64,000 nt of DNA, from the NCBI RefSeq assembly GCF_042686195.1, contig NZ_JBHUOQ010000001.1, positions 1,240,001 to 1,304,000 on the forward strand, in the 5' to 3' direction. Numbering within the stretch: position 1 is the stretch's first letter; each line of letters starts with the position of its first letter. The DNA comes from Corticicoccus populi. Its GTDB lineage: Bacteria > Bacillota > Bacilli > Staphylococcales > Salinicoccaceae. Of this stretch, positions 34,308 through 43,324 are shown in pieces. The notes beneath the pieces were generated by a model, which made no database searches, was not told the origin of the DNA, and saw only the letters and a program-made list of their open reading frames with translations. Made by a program: the position numbers and the translations under genes.

Positions 34308-36113
34308 TTATTCATTTTCACTTAACCCAAGGTTATACAGAAGATTCTCTTCATTATAACCAATATCAAGACCGTAATTCACTACATTCTCATTTACCGG
34401 CGTCACTTCAGCACGGTATAGTGTCGGAATCACCGGGATTTCTTCTGCCATCAATTCCTGCCAGTCATTATAAATTTCAATACGTCTGTCTACATCAAAA
34501 GCTTCTTCAGAGACGCCCTGCTGAAGGAGCTCTGTACTTTCCTCCGATGCATAACGCGGATAATTGAATGAAGCATCAGGGCCGTATAATCCTGCAGGAT
34601 CTACATCTGTACCTACACTCCATGCGCCCTGGTAGATGTCGATTGACGGATCATCATTTTCAACCATGTCATAAAATGTATTAAACTCAATCAAACGTCC
34701 GTTTGTCAATGAAACATCCAGACCAACTTCCGCCCATGACTGAATATAATAGTTCGCCAGCGGTTCAGCAATATCTCCGCCGCTCATTGACGCAAACTGA
34801 ATTTCAAGCGGTTCGCCGTCGGGATTTTCACGAAGACCGTCACCATCTGTATCTTCATAGCCTGCTTCATCCAGAATTCGGTTTGCTTCTTCCGGATCAT
34901 AATCCGGAACATCAATTTCAGAATTATGCCAGTTTGCATGATAAGGTGTTATCAGCGATGTTGCCTTCCAGCGTAAGCCATTGTAGAAACGTTCACCGAT
35001 TGCATCGTTATCAATCGCATGCCACATTGCACGGCGAAGCTCTTTGTCACCCATTTTCATTTCTTCCGGTTTGTAATCGACCCGACTGTTTTCGGCATCC
35101 CACTCACCAAGTTTAAAGCCAAGGTAAGTATATGATCCTTCAATCTGGGACAACCACTCGACGCCTTCCATATCTGCAACGTCAGGGAACTGGTCTGCAG
35201 GGAATCCCTCAACTAAATGAACGTCACCTGTTTCTACTGCATTCGCAATAGAGGATGGCGCAATGACTGAAACTTCCACTCCGTCAAGATTAGGTTCGCC
35301 TCTCCAGTAATTTTCATTTTTTGTATACACAATTGACTCTCCGGAAGTAATCGAATCTACTTTGTAAGGTCCGATACCAATTGGGTTTTCACGTGTTTGT
35401 GGTGCACTTGACATATCCGCAACTTCTACACCCTCATAGTAATGTTCCGGGAATACATATGCCCAAAAGCCGCCTGCAGTCAATGAAGGCGAGAGTTCGG
35501 TATAAGTAAATACCGCGGTATGATCATCAATCACTTCAATACCTGAAATTTCATCTGCCTCACCGGCTTTATATTCATTATATCCCTCAATCAGTGTAAA
35601 GCCGTCATCTGCACCGCGGACACCGTCATAATCCGGATGTCCAATGACTTCATAGGAGGCAACATAATCATCAATTGTTACAGGTTCCCCGTCATGCCAC
35701 TCAATACCTTCACGCAGGGTAAATGTCACCTGTCTATTATCCTCATCTACTTCAAATGTCATCGCACCGTCATTCGTATACTGTAAATCATCATCAATTG
35801 TAAATACAGGCTCATCAAAATATTCCATCATGACACTATCCGGGTTCCCCTGATAAAATGCCCAGTTTAAAGTGCCTTCAAATGGTGTATCAGACGCATA
35901 TCCGACTTTCAGGACACCCTCGCCTGTCGGTTCTGTATCATTCGTAACAGTCTGCGGAAAATCCTCGTAGTTGTATATCTCTCCGTTACTATCACTGCCG
36001 CTGTCTGCTGATTCACCCTCTTCACTTGAATCCCCGCCGCAGGCACCAAGTAAAAGTGCAGTACTGACAGGTAAAGCAAACAACAGTTTTGACCATGTGT
36101 TTCTCTCCATCAA
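34308..36113 (-). CDS. oppA: Oligopeptide ABC transporter substrate-binding lipoprotein (copy 2)
   Basis: Peptide-binding lipoprotein and close paralogue of the gene downstream. 601 residues with lipobox L-L-L-G-A-C (Cys25), a shorter acidic linker, then the same SBP family 5 domain; long blocks such as R-R-A-M-W-H-A and N-R-I-L-D-E-A-G-Y-E-D are shared exactly. The C-terminal tail differs. It lies downstream of oppC with a 382-nt spacer that contains the oppC terminator, so it probably has its own promoter. Gene duplication may widen peptide range or raise dosage. Confidence 0.9.
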   Translation of the reverse strand: MMERNTWSKLLFALPVSTALLLGACGGDSSEEGESADSGSDSNGEIYNYEDFPQTVTNDTEPTGEGVLKVGYASDTPFEGTLNWAFYQGNPDSVMMEYFDEPVFTIDDDLQYTNDGAMTFEVDEDNRQVTFTLREGIEWHDGEPVTIDDYVASYEVIGHPDYDGVRGADDGFTLIEGYNEYKAGEADEISGIEVIDDHTAVFTYTELSPSLTAGGFWAYVFPEHYYEGVEVADMSSAPQTRENPIGIGPYKVDSITSGESIVYTKNENYWRGEPNLDGVEVSVIAPSSIANAVETGDVHLVEGFPADQFPDVADMEGVEWLSQIEGSYTYLGFKLGEWDAENSRVDYKPEEMKMGDKELRRAMWHAIDNDAIGERFYNGLRWKATSLITPYHANWHNSEIDVPDYDPEEANRILDEAGYEDTDGDGLRENPDGEPLEIQFASMSGGDIAEPLANYYIQSWAEVGLDVSLTNGRLIEFNTFYDMVENDDPSIDIYQGAWSVGTDVDPAGLYGPDASFNYPRYASEESTELLQQGVSEEAFDVDRRIEIYNDWQELMAEEIPVIPTLYRAEVTPVNENVVNYGLDIGYNEENLLYNLGLSENE

Positions 36114-36436
36114 TAAATCCTCCCTTTTTTTAACTTTTCATATGATATTAAATTCAAATATTTCTGAAATTTTATATCAAATAAAATATGTAATTCCACA
36201 ATTTTTGGAAACTACTTATGATAATAATTTTATCATATTAATGTTAATAAACAACAATAATTTGTAAAGATTGTGAATACTGAATATAAAATTTTATTTT
36301 GAATGTAATTTTATAATTTAAGTCCAATTAATTTTATTTATCATTTAATTTATTATATTTATAAATTTACAGAAAATAACATTAGATTCATACATACTTA
36401 CATCCGATAACTTTCACCAAGGCAGAGCAACAACGC
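36114..36436. other. AT-rich spacer between oppC and oppA copy 2
   Basis: No credible gene. A weaker CodY-like match ATATTTCTGAAATTT (36158-36172, 12 of 15 positions) and an inverted repeat TGATAA/TTATCA (36219-36235) lie upstream of oppA copy 2. These are candidates only; the AT content makes chance matches likely. Confidence 0.4.
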
Positions 36437-36479
36437 AAAAATACCCCGGGTTACTATTTAAGTAACCACAGGGTATTTC
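36437..36479 (-). terminator. Terminator of oppDFBC
   Basis: Reverse-strand stem AAATACCC..GGTTACT / AGTAACC..GGGGTATTT with small internal mismatches, followed by TTTGCG. It lies about 17 nt after the oppC stop. The T-tract merges with the lower stem. Confidence 0.65.
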
Positions 36480-36495
36480 TCAACAAAAATTCAAA

Positions 36496-37602
36496 TTATG
36501 CCTGACGCTGTCTCGCATCTCCGGCACGTCGTAATGCTTCACCAATGTTACGTACACAAAGCATTAACACTAAAATCATAATCGCAGCAGGGAGCCAGAT
36601 CCACCATCTGTGCTGTAATGTCTGCGTCTGTGTTGCATAAGCCATCAACGTTCCAAGTGATGGATAATCTTCCGGGAATCCGAAACCAAGAAATGAAAGC
36701 CCGGATTCAATACCGATATTTGCTGCAAGTGATAACGTACTGTTGACAATAATGATTCCGACTAAGTTCGGCATCATCTGTGTAAACAATATTTTGAAGT
36801 GGGAACTGCCAAGCGTTCTGGATGCATTGATGTAGTCCAGTTCTTTTTCCTGAAGCGCCAGTGAACGCACCATCCTTGCGGTCCCCATCCATAAGAATGC
36901 AGCCATAATTAAACTGAATGTATAGATATCGTATGAAGGTACAATTGTAACAAACACGATAACGATCATCAGGAACGGCAATACGATGAAAAAGTCAACG
37001 ACACGCATTAACGCGTTATCGATTTGTCCTGCAAAGTAGCCTGATACAAGTCCGTAAGCAATACCGAAACCGACACTCATCAGTGTCACTAAGAAACCGA
37101 TGGCAAGTGAGTTACGTGTTCCGATAATCAGCTGTCCGAATATATCACGTCCGCCGTAGTCTGTTCCTAAGCGGAATGTCTCATCCGGCGGCTGGTTAAT
37201 TGCAAATAAATCAACTGTAACAATTTCTGCACGGTCTAAAAAGAGTGTCAGTCCAAACACATACGTTGTCAGAAGCACAAAGATAATCAGTGAGAATAAA
37301 GCGAGTTTATCTGCAATCAATTCACCGACAAGTACTTTCCAACCCGGTGTACTTTTCGGAAGATTTTTATGATCGATTGCTCCATGATCTGCAGCCCCAG
37401 GCGGCATACCCATGTTGACATGTGTCGGCATTTCCGTTCCCCTGTATGTCTGTTCATCATCACGCGCACTGTTGTAAGGGTCCACATTCTTCTTATATTG
37501 ATTGTTATCCGTATTATTATCTGTGTTGAGACGGCCTTTATTTACATCTTTTGATTCTTCATCATTAGTAACATTTTTGTTATTTTCATTTTCTTTATTC
37601 AC
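36496..37602 (-). CDS. oppC: Oligopeptide ABC transporter permease OppC
   Basis: Inner-membrane permease half of the Opp transporter. 368 residues, longer than the usual 290-310, because of a hydrophilic N-terminal extension of about 85 residues rich in Asn, Asp and Lys before the first membrane helix. The binding-protein-dependent transport domain follows, with the EAA-type loop A-S-R-T-L-G-S-S-H-F near residue 265. Directly downstream of oppB with 14 nt between them. Confidence 0.92.
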   Translation of the reverse strand: MNKENENNKNVTNDEESKDVNKGRLNTDNNTDNNQYKKNVDPYNSARDDEQTYRGTEMPTHVNMGMPPGAADHGAIDHKNLPKSTPGWKVLVGELIADKLALFSLIIFVLLTTYVFGLTLFLDRAEIVTVDLFAINQPPDETFRLGTDYGGRDIFGQLIIGTRNSLAIGFLVTLMSVGFGIAYGLVSGYFAGQIDNALMRVVDFFIVLPFLMIVIVFVTIVPSYDIYTFSLIMAAFLWMGTARMVRSLALQEKELDYINASRTLGSSHFKILFTQMMPNLVGIIIVNSTLSLAANIGIESGLSFLGFGFPEDYPSLGTLMAYATQTQTLQHRWWIWLPAAIMILVLMLCVRNIGEALRRAGDARQRQA

Positions 37603-37616
37603 TTTGACGTCCCCCC

Positions 37617-38579
37617 TTATTTAATACGGATCCTTGGATCTACGATACTTAAAATAATGTCAGATAGTAGTGCACCAAGAATTGCCAGGAATCCGTAAAT
37701 CAGAATTAACACATTCGCAACACTGAAATCACGTGTTGAGATGGATTCCAGGAACAGCTGCCCCATTCCTGGATATGAGTAAATTCTTTCTATAAGTACA
37801 GAGCCGCCAAGCAGTGCTGTAATCTCATAACCGAAGAATGCCACAATAGGAATAATAGAGTTTCTAAATACATGCTTCACGTATAAGACATTGGTTTTAA
37901 CACCTTTCGCACGTGCCAGTGTGATAAAGTCTTTCTGTTTTGTTTCAATAACACCGCTTCGTAAATACTGCACGGTGCCGACGACACCGATGAGTGCGAT
38001 GGATAAACTCGGCAGTATTAAATGATTAATCTTACTGATGAAAAATTCAAACGAGCCTTGTTCAAGTCCCGGAGATACTGTTCCGCCTGTCGGGAACCAT
38101 CCAAGGTTGTAACCGAAAATCCATAACATCACCAGACCGAAAATAAATGTCGGTGTCGCAAATCCTAAATAAGTATAACCTGTGATTGCACTGTCAATCA
38201 GTGTATCGTTGTAACGGCCGGAAATCAGACCAAGCGGCAGACCGATAACATAGATAAATATTGTCGATAATAAACTCAGCCAGATAGTGTTCCACATGCG
38301 GTCGCCGATAACATCAACTACAGGACGCTGATGGAAGATTGAACGTCCAAAATCCCCCTGGAACATGTTTACAATCCAGTCTCTGTACTGAATATACCAT
38401 GGATTATTCAATCCAAGTGCTTCTCGTCTCGCTTCAATTGCTTCAGCCGGAATATTCGGGTCAATCATACCGGATAACGCATCTCCCGGCATTAAAGATC
38501 CCAGTATGAACACCAGCACACTCAGAACAACAAGCTGCGGAAATGTAACTAATAAACGTCTAATTGTAAATTTCAGCAT
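37617..38579 (-). CDS. oppB: Oligopeptide ABC transporter permease OppB
   Basis: Permease partner of OppC. 320 residues, typical length, with a first membrane helix at residues 9-29 followed by the periplasm-facing loop and five further helices. The EAA-type loop that docks on the ATPases is L-A-R-A-K-G-V-K near residue 222. It lies 7 nt after oppF. With OppC it forms the membrane pore fed by the two OppA lipoproteins. Confidence 0.93.
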   Translation of the reverse strand: MLKFTIRRLLVTFPQLVVLSVLVFILGSLMPGDALSGMIDPNIPAEAIEARREALGLNNPWYIQYRDWIVNMFQGDFGRSIFHQRPVVDVIGDRMWNTIWLSLLSTIFIYVIGLPLGLISGRYNDTLIDSAITGYTYLGFATPTFIFGLVMLWIFGYNLGWFPTGGTVSPGLEQGSFEFFISKINHLILPSLSIALIGVVGTVQYLRSGVIETKQKDFITLARAKGVKTNVLYVKHVFRNSIIPIVAFFGYEITALLGGSVLIERIYSYPGMGQLFLESISTRDFSVANVLILIYGFLAILGALLSDIILSIVDPRIRIK

Positions 38580-38586
38580 ATCTTAA

Positions 38587-39522
38587 TCAACCTTTCACCG
38601 GCAGCGCAACTTTATGCGTGTCCGAAATGGATTGTAGTGGAAAAGCACGTCCTTCATCATCAAGAAAATCTCCAAAGTTCTGATCGTACTCTTCTTTAAT
38701 CTGCCTGCGAAGTTCCAGATTGCTTTCCACTTTATCAACGTCAGTATCAGGTATTGCTGCAATTAAACGTTTCGTATATAAATGCTGAGGGTTTCTGAAG
38801 ATATCCTCTGCTGTACCTTCTTCAACGATTCTGCCGTGATACATAATACCGATATGCTGGCACATGTGACGTACCACTCCGAGGTCATGGGCGATGAACA
38901 TCATTGTTAAATTCATCTCCTGCTGAATTTCCTGCAGGAAATTCAGTACCTGTGCCTGTACGGAAACGTCCAGTGCAGATACAGGTTCATCTGCAATAAT
39001 CAACTTAGGATTCAATGCGATTGCTCTCGCCACTCCGATTCTCTGACGCTGCCCGCCTGAAAATTCGTGAGGGTACTTATATAATGAACCCGGCGGAAGT
39101 CCCACTCTGTCCAATAGATCAAGAACTTCTTCGATTAATTCTGCCTTAGTCCGTTTATGATAATTTCTTATCGGTTCACTGACAATATCAAATACACGTT
39201 TACGCACATTTAACGATGAATAGGGATCCTGAAATATCATTTGAATGTCTTTTTGTACTTTGACCTTCTTATCTTTTTCATTCAGGCTTTTTCCTTCATA
39301 CAGGATGCTGCCTTCAGTAACATGGTTCAAACCCATGACAGCTTTACCGGTTGTAGTCTTTCCTGAACCGGATTCACCTACAAGACCGTATGTCGTCCCC
39401 ACCGGAATACTGAGGCTGACACCGTCCACTGCTTTAACATGGTCTTTGACTGTGTTGAAAAAACCGCCTTTAATAGGATAGTGAACTTTCAAGTCATTAA
39501 TTTCTAAAATGTTTTCACTCAT
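38587..39522 (-). CDS. oppF: Oligopeptide ABC transporter ATPase OppF
   Basis: Cytoplasmic ATPase subunit. 311 residues with Walker A G-E-S-G-S-G-K-T-T, signature F-S-G-G-Q-R-Q-R and Walker B L-I-I-A-D-E-P. The C-terminal oligopeptide/dipeptide extension is present. It overlaps the end of oppD by 4 nt (ATGA), so the two ATPases are translated in equal amounts. Confidence 0.94.
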   Translation of the reverse strand: MSENILEINDLKVHYPIKGGFFNTVKDHVKAVDGVSLSIPVGTTYGLVGESGSGKTTTGKAVMGLNHVTEGSILYEGKSLNEKDKKVKVQKDIQMIFQDPYSSLNVRKRVFDIVSEPIRNYHKRTKAELIEEVLDLLDRVGLPPGSLYKYPHEFSGGQRQRIGVARAIALNPKLIIADEPVSALDVSVQAQVLNFLQEIQQEMNLTMMFIAHDLGVVRHMCQHIGIMYHGRIVEEGTAEDIFRNPQHLYTKRLIAAIPDTDVDKVESNLELRRQIKEEYDQNFGDFLDDEGRAFPLQSISDTHKVALPVKG

Positions 39523-40577
39523 GACCCGCTTCCTCCTTCACCGGACGCGGCAAATTGTGCAGCTTCCACTTCTTTTGTCGTTTCCAAAGCATCTTCAGCT
39601 GACTCAAGGAAGAAGTTTTTGTAACATGTACATCTTACATGGTGCCCCGGACTGATTTCTCTTAGTTCCGGCTGATGCTCATGTTCCGACTCATCAATCC
39701 ATGGAATACGCGGTGCAAACCGGCAGCCGTCTCTATCCATCTTGTTAAGCGGCGGAACTACACCTTGAATCACATGGAGCTTGTCTCCAAGCATGTCTTC
39801 AGTCGGTAATGAATTCAATAATGACCTTGTATACGGGTGTTTCGGATTTTTAAACAGCTCTTTTGCCGGTGCAATCTCAACAATCTGACCGGCGTACATT
39901 ACAGCCACTCTATCGGCCATTTCAGCCACTACACCGAGGTCATGTGTAATCAGAAGTACACCTGAATTTAAATCATCCTGAAGTTCACGGATTAAATCCA
40001 GAATCTGTGCTTGAATGGTTACATCGAGCGCTGTTGTCGGCTCATCTGCGATTAATAGTCTCGGTCTGTTTGCAATCGCAATCGCAATCACCACACGCTG
40101 TCTCATACCACCCGATAATTCATGCGGAAAACTTTCAGCAACACGTTCAGGACGTGGAATCCCTACTCTGTCCAGCAGTTCAACTGCGTATGCCTCACGC
40201 TCTCCTTTTTTCTTTGTACCATGAATCTCGAGCGTTTCAATGATTTGTTTTTTTATTTTCATTAATGGATTCAAAGCGGTCATTGGATCCTGGAACACCA
40301 TCGCCATTTCTCCGCCGCGGATTTTATTCATCTTATTTTCATTATAATTAATGATGTTTTCCCCTTTGAATAAAACCTCTCCTTCAATACGCGCGTGCTT
40401 ATGCAGCCCCATTAATGAGAAAGCTGTTGCACTTTTACCAGAACCGGATTCACCAACAAGTGCAAGCACTTCATTTGGTTTAATACTGATTGAAACATCA
40501 TCCACTGCCGGATAGTATTTACCATCAATTTTAAAAGAAGTTGTTAAATGATTAACTTCTAATAACTTGTCCGCCAT
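39519..40577 (-). CDS. oppD: Oligopeptide ABC transporter ATPase OppD
   Basis: First gene of the oppDFBC unit; ATPase partner of OppF. About 352 residues with Walker A G-E-S-G-S-G-K-S, signature L-S-G-G-M-R-Q-R and Walker B L-L-I-A-D-E-P. Cysteines near the C-terminus (D-G-C-R-F and R-C-T-C) fit the iron-sulfur-type region found in many OppD/DppD proteins. The ATG at 40577 is preferred with GGGGGA just upstream; a start at 40619 would add 14 residues. Upstream lie a promoter, a cre box and a CodY-like site. Confidence 0.93.
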   Translation of the reverse strand: MADKLLEVNHLTTSFKIDGKYYPAVDDVSISIKPNEVLALVGESGSGKSATAFSLMGLHKHARIEGEVLFKGENIINYNENKMNKIRGGEMAMVFQDPMTALNPLMKIKKQIIETLEIHGTKKKGEREAYAVELLDRVGIPRPERVAESFPHELSGGMRQRVVIAIAIANRPRLLIADEPTTALDVTIQAQILDLIRELQDDLNSGVLLITHDLGVVAEMADRVAVMYAGQIVEIAPAKELFKNPKHPYTRSLLNSLPTEDMLGDKLHVIQGVVPPLNKMDRDGCRFAPRIPWIDESEHEHQPELREISPGHHVRCTCYKNFFLESAEDALETTKEVEAAQFAASGEGGSGS

Positions 40578-40631
40578 TCTTAATCCCCCATTCTCCCTGT
40601 GATTCGATATATTTAACAATAGAATTCACGA

Positions 40632-40646
40632 AAATTTCGCAAAATT
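40632..40646 (-). promoter_or_regulatory. CodY-like site upstream of oppD
   Basis: On the reverse strand AATTTTGCGAAATTT, 12 of 15 positions of the CodY consensus, about 55 nt before the oppD start and downstream of the predicted transcript start. Confidence 0.4.
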
Positions 40647-40825
40647 CAGTATAAAAATAACGAATTTTTCTTTCAATCATCAATCTGTACGCTGAAATAA
40701 TAGTATGTATACCAATTGACTGATAATTTAGATATTAACACTTATTAGTATATTGTAAATAATCCCTGCGGCAAATTCAATTAACTGTATGTCCTTTACA
40801 ATAAAATTCAGTATTAATGAAATTT

Positions 40826-40854
40826 AATATACACCATCGTGTTATTTTTTTCAA
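40826..40854 (-). promoter_or_regulatory. Promoter of oppDFBC
   Basis: Reverse strand TTGAAA (complement of 40849-40854), 17-nt spacer, TATATT (complement of 40826-40831), giving a leader of about 240 nt. A second possible -10, TATAAT (complement of 40903-40908), lies upstream with a poor -35. Confidence 0.55.
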
Positions 40855-40882
40855 TATGTTGCGTATGTCACTTATTTCGTAT

Positions 40883-40897
40883 TTGAAAACGGTTACA
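40883..40897. promoter_or_regulatory. CcpA-binding cre site upstream of opp
   Basis: TTGAAAACGGTTACA matches every fixed position of the cre consensus WTGNAANCGNWNNCW. It is centred about 70 nt upstream of the predicted opp transcript start and just downstream of an alternative -10 element. The rest of the 660-nt gap (40620-41279) has no credible gene. Confidence 0.65.
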
Positions 40898-41279
40898 TAT
40901 AGATTATATCTTAATTTTTACTAATTATAAACATTCTTTCCTGCTTATAATTATTTTTCTAATTAAAACTTTCAAGTAAAAATATTTTTATTTATTTTAC
41001 CTAAAAGACAGCTGACAGGTAATTTTCACACTATTTATGATTCCTCTGGTTCATTTATAAATTTCCTGTTAATCCCGACATTTTAATTTGAATATTAAAT
41101 ACTGAATGAGCCGGATTGATCATTTCAGCTTTTCGAATGACAAAACAGCTGTAACCTCCCAATCACTAAATTGTGACTGAATTTTGTAAGTTGCGATTTA
41201 GTCTATACTTTTTTTCTAACTTAATTTATAATTATAGTTAATGAATTACGAATGGAAATTGGAGTGGAGGTAAACCCCA

Positions 41280-41474
41280 ATGAGATATATTGTGACTTTC
41301 TTCTGGGCATTCTTGCTGACTCAAATGGTTAACTTTATATTAAACAGTCTTGCAGGCGGCGGCCCTTTAAATGTATACAGCGGTATTTTACTGGCAGTCA
41401 TCATCTCACTGACAGTATTTATCCTTGATGTCATTATGAAAGATGACTCTAAAGCTGTTCAGGACGAACATTAA
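41280..41474 (+). CDS. Small membrane protein, YjzD/DUF2929-like
   Basis: 64 residues with two membrane helices (about 4-22 and 35-53) joined by a short Gly-rich loop and ending in an acidic tail. The size, N-F-I-L-N-S-L-A-G-G and general shape fit the YjzD/DUF2929 family, which in Bacillus and Staphylococcus lies near fabH, as it does here more distantly. Function unknown. RBS GGAGGTAAA is about 8 nt before the ATG and a terminator follows directly, so it is a genuine single-gene unit. Confidence 0.75.
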   Translation: MRYIVTFFWAFLLTQMVNFILNSLAGGGPLNVYSGILLAVIISLTVFILDVIMKDDSKAVQDEH

Positions 41475-41497
41475 AACCAGGCTCACGCCTGGTTTTT
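41474..41497 (+). terminator. Terminator of the YjzD-like gene
   Basis: Stem AACCAGGC/GCCTGGTT with a 4-nt loop followed by TTTT, directly after the stop; it also faces the convergent oxygenase gene. Confidence 0.9.
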
Positions 41498-41506
41498 TAC
41501 GTTCTT

Positions 41507-42550
41507 TTATAAACTTCCGCCCGCTTCGTCAACCAGTACTTTAATCAGTTCCCCGACAGTTAAGTTTCTGCTCTCAGTAAAATTCTCTCCTGCAAGCATC
41601 ATCGCATACTCTTTTTTATGCATATCTTTACCATACTGCTGCAGTCCGCCTGTCAGCCCTCTTTGAACCGGGTATTCAACCACCGCATTGATATTCTCAA
41701 TTTCATCCATGATTTTATTCCGTACGGCTCTCGCTTCTCTTCCTGTAAATGCTGTTGTCAGCTTTGTTTCGCCTTTCCCTGACAAAACCGTTTCCTTATG
41801 AATATTTGATGCACCGCTTTCAGCACAAGGAATAAATGCTGTTCCGAGCTGGACACCGTCACTGATTGTCATCAATTTTTTGATGTCAACACCCGTCATA
41901 ATTCCCCCTGCTGCAATGACTGGAAGTTGTGAGTCTTCTTTAATCTGAGCCACCAGATCATATGTTTCGACAAAGCTGTCACGGACACTCTTAAGAAATG
42001 AGCCTCTGTGTCCCCCTGCAGCTTTCCCCTGTGCCACAATGATATCTGCACCACACTCTTCCAAAACTGCCGCTTCATCCGCTGTGGTGGCGGTCGCAAT
42101 GATTGTACCGCCGGCATTTTTTATGTCTTCTCTTACAGATTCAGGCGGCACTCCAAATATAAATGAAAATACTTTTATCCCTTTATTTAAAGCCGTTTTA
42201 ACTTGGTTAAAAAAGTTTTTTTCAACATCTTCATATACTGCCGGCGTGTTCAAGTCCATCCGGATGCCTGCTGAATCATACAGCGGGCGGAAGAGTTTTG
42301 CCGCCTGCTTAAATTCTTCATCTGTCACACTAAACCGGCGCGGCACAAAGAAATTAACTCCGAATGACTGTGTCGTTTCATTTTTGACTTCATCAATCCA
42401 TCTCTCAAGCACCTGCGGCTTTACATCACCTGCAGCAAGCATCCCGAATCCACCTGCTTTTATGACGTTTATCACAAGTTTTGGTGTCGTTACACCCGCC
42501 ATAGGCGCCTGAATTAAATCATACTTAGAACCAAGTAATTTCTCATCCAT
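41507..42550 (-). CDS. Nitronate monooxygenase (2-nitropropane dioxygenase family)
   Basis: FMN-dependent TIM-barrel flavoprotein of 347 residues. Members oxidise toxic nitronates; the related FabK is an enoyl-ACP reductase. The N-terminal I-Q-A-P-M-A-G, the G-K-A-A-G-G-H-R-G motif with the catalytic histidine and A-A-G-G-I-M-T-G for FMN phosphate binding are visible. With fabI present, an oxygenase role is more likely than FabK. RBS GGAGGC precedes the ATG. Divergent from glpP. Confidence 0.87.
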   Translation of the reverse strand: MDEKLLGSKYDLIQAPMAGVTTPKLVINVIKAGGFGMLAAGDVKPQVLERWIDEVKNETTQSFGVNFFVPRRFSVTDEEFKQAAKLFRPLYDSAGIRMDLNTPAVYEDVEKNFFNQVKTALNKGIKVFSFIFGVPPESVREDIKNAGGTIIATATTADEAAVLEECGADIIVAQGKAAGGHRGSFLKSVRDSFVETYDLVAQIKEDSQLPVIAAGGIMTGVDIKKLMTISDGVQLGTAFIPCAESGASNIHKETVLSGKGETKLTTAFTGREARAVRNKIMDEIENINAVVEYPVQRGLTGGLQQYGKDMHKKEYAMMLAGENFTESRNLTVGELIKVLVDEAGGSL

Positions 42551-42613
42551 AATTTGCCTCCGTCCATTTTTCTAGTATACTCATAATTATTACACACTTT
42601 TAGGAGACTTTTG

Positions 42614-43153
42614 ATGAAAAACATCTTACCTGCAGTCCGTTCATTACGTGACTTTGAAAAACTCATAGGTTCAGAATACGATGAAGTGGTGGTACTTGAT
42701 ATCCATATAGGACATCTCGAAAGCCATATCAAGACAATTAAATCCCATGGTTTTAAAGTCTATCTGCATCTGGATTTAATAAAAGGACTTTCTGTCGATA
42801 CTGAAGCACTTGAATATATTCATCAAAAATTTAAGCCGACAGGAATCGTCACTACACGGGGACGGATTATCAAACGTGCAAAGTCACTCGGTATCCGGAC
42901 AATTTTACGTGTGTTTGTTATTGATTCTTCTGCAATTGAAAAAAGTCTTGAGCTGATCAAGCAGACTTCCCCCGATTCAATTGAAGTTCTTCCAGGTGTC
43001 GTACCAAAAGTCATTCGTTTATTCAGCAATGAAGTCAATGTGGACGTCATTGCAGGCGGTCTGATTGAAACCATGAAGGAAGTAGATGACGCGATTGAAG
43101 CCGGCGCAAGATATGTCACCACTTCAAACCGGAAGCTTTGGTTCAGGGATTAA
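42614..43153 (+). CDS. glpP: Glycerol uptake operon antiterminator GlpP
   Basis: RNA-binding antiterminator that, with glycerol-3-phosphate, lets transcription pass the leader terminator of glpF/glpK and glpD. About 179 residues, a small TIM-barrel-like protein with H-L-D-L-I-K-G-L and a C-terminal G-G-L-I-E-T. Start ATG at 42614 with AGGAGA 6 nt upstream. It lies directly before the glp genes, and the expected terminator hairpin follows at 43246-43290. Confidence 0.92.
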   Translation: MKNILPAVRSLRDFEKLIGSEYDEVVVLDIHIGHLESHIKTIKSHGFKVYLHLDLIKGLSVDTEALEYIHQKFKPTGIVTTRGRIIKRAKSLGIRTILRVFVIDSSAIEKSLELIKQTSPDSIEVLPGVVPKVIRLFSNEVNVDVIAGGLIETMKEVDDAIEAGARYVTTSNRKLWFRD

Positions 43154-43184
43154 ACAAATATTTACCTGTATTGAAAAAATTTAT

Positions 43185-43213
43185 TTGACATTCCCGCCCT
43201 GGTCGAGTACATT
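43185..43213 (+). promoter_or_regulatory. Promoter of glpFKD
   Basis: TTGACA (43185-43190), 17-nt spacer, TACATT (43208-43213). Confidence 0.75.
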
Positions 43214-43245
43214 AAGGATAAGTTAATAGACTGTGGAGATATAGA

Positions 43246-43290
43246 GCCCGCGCTAATAGTTAGTACATAGCTATCAGTGCGGGTTTTTTT
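43246..43290 (+). terminator. GlpP-controlled leader terminator before glpF
   Basis: Stem CCCGCnCTnATAG / CTATnAGnGCGGG followed by TTTTTTT, between the promoter and glpF. A terminator placed in the leader of glpFKD next to glpP fits the known GlpP antitermination mechanism. Confidence 0.85.
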
Positions 43291-43324
43291 AGTCTTTTAA
43301 CAAAATATAAGGGGTGAAAACATA

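Noticed and set aside
36219..36235. Fur box upstream of oppA copy 2
   Set aside because: TGATAATAATTTTATCA has the right half-sites but the wrong spacing for the Fur palindrome.
41507..42550. FabK-type enoyl-ACP reductase
   Set aside because: A genuine fabI is present, and the sequence fits nitronate monooxygenases better; FabK cannot be fully excluded without a tree.
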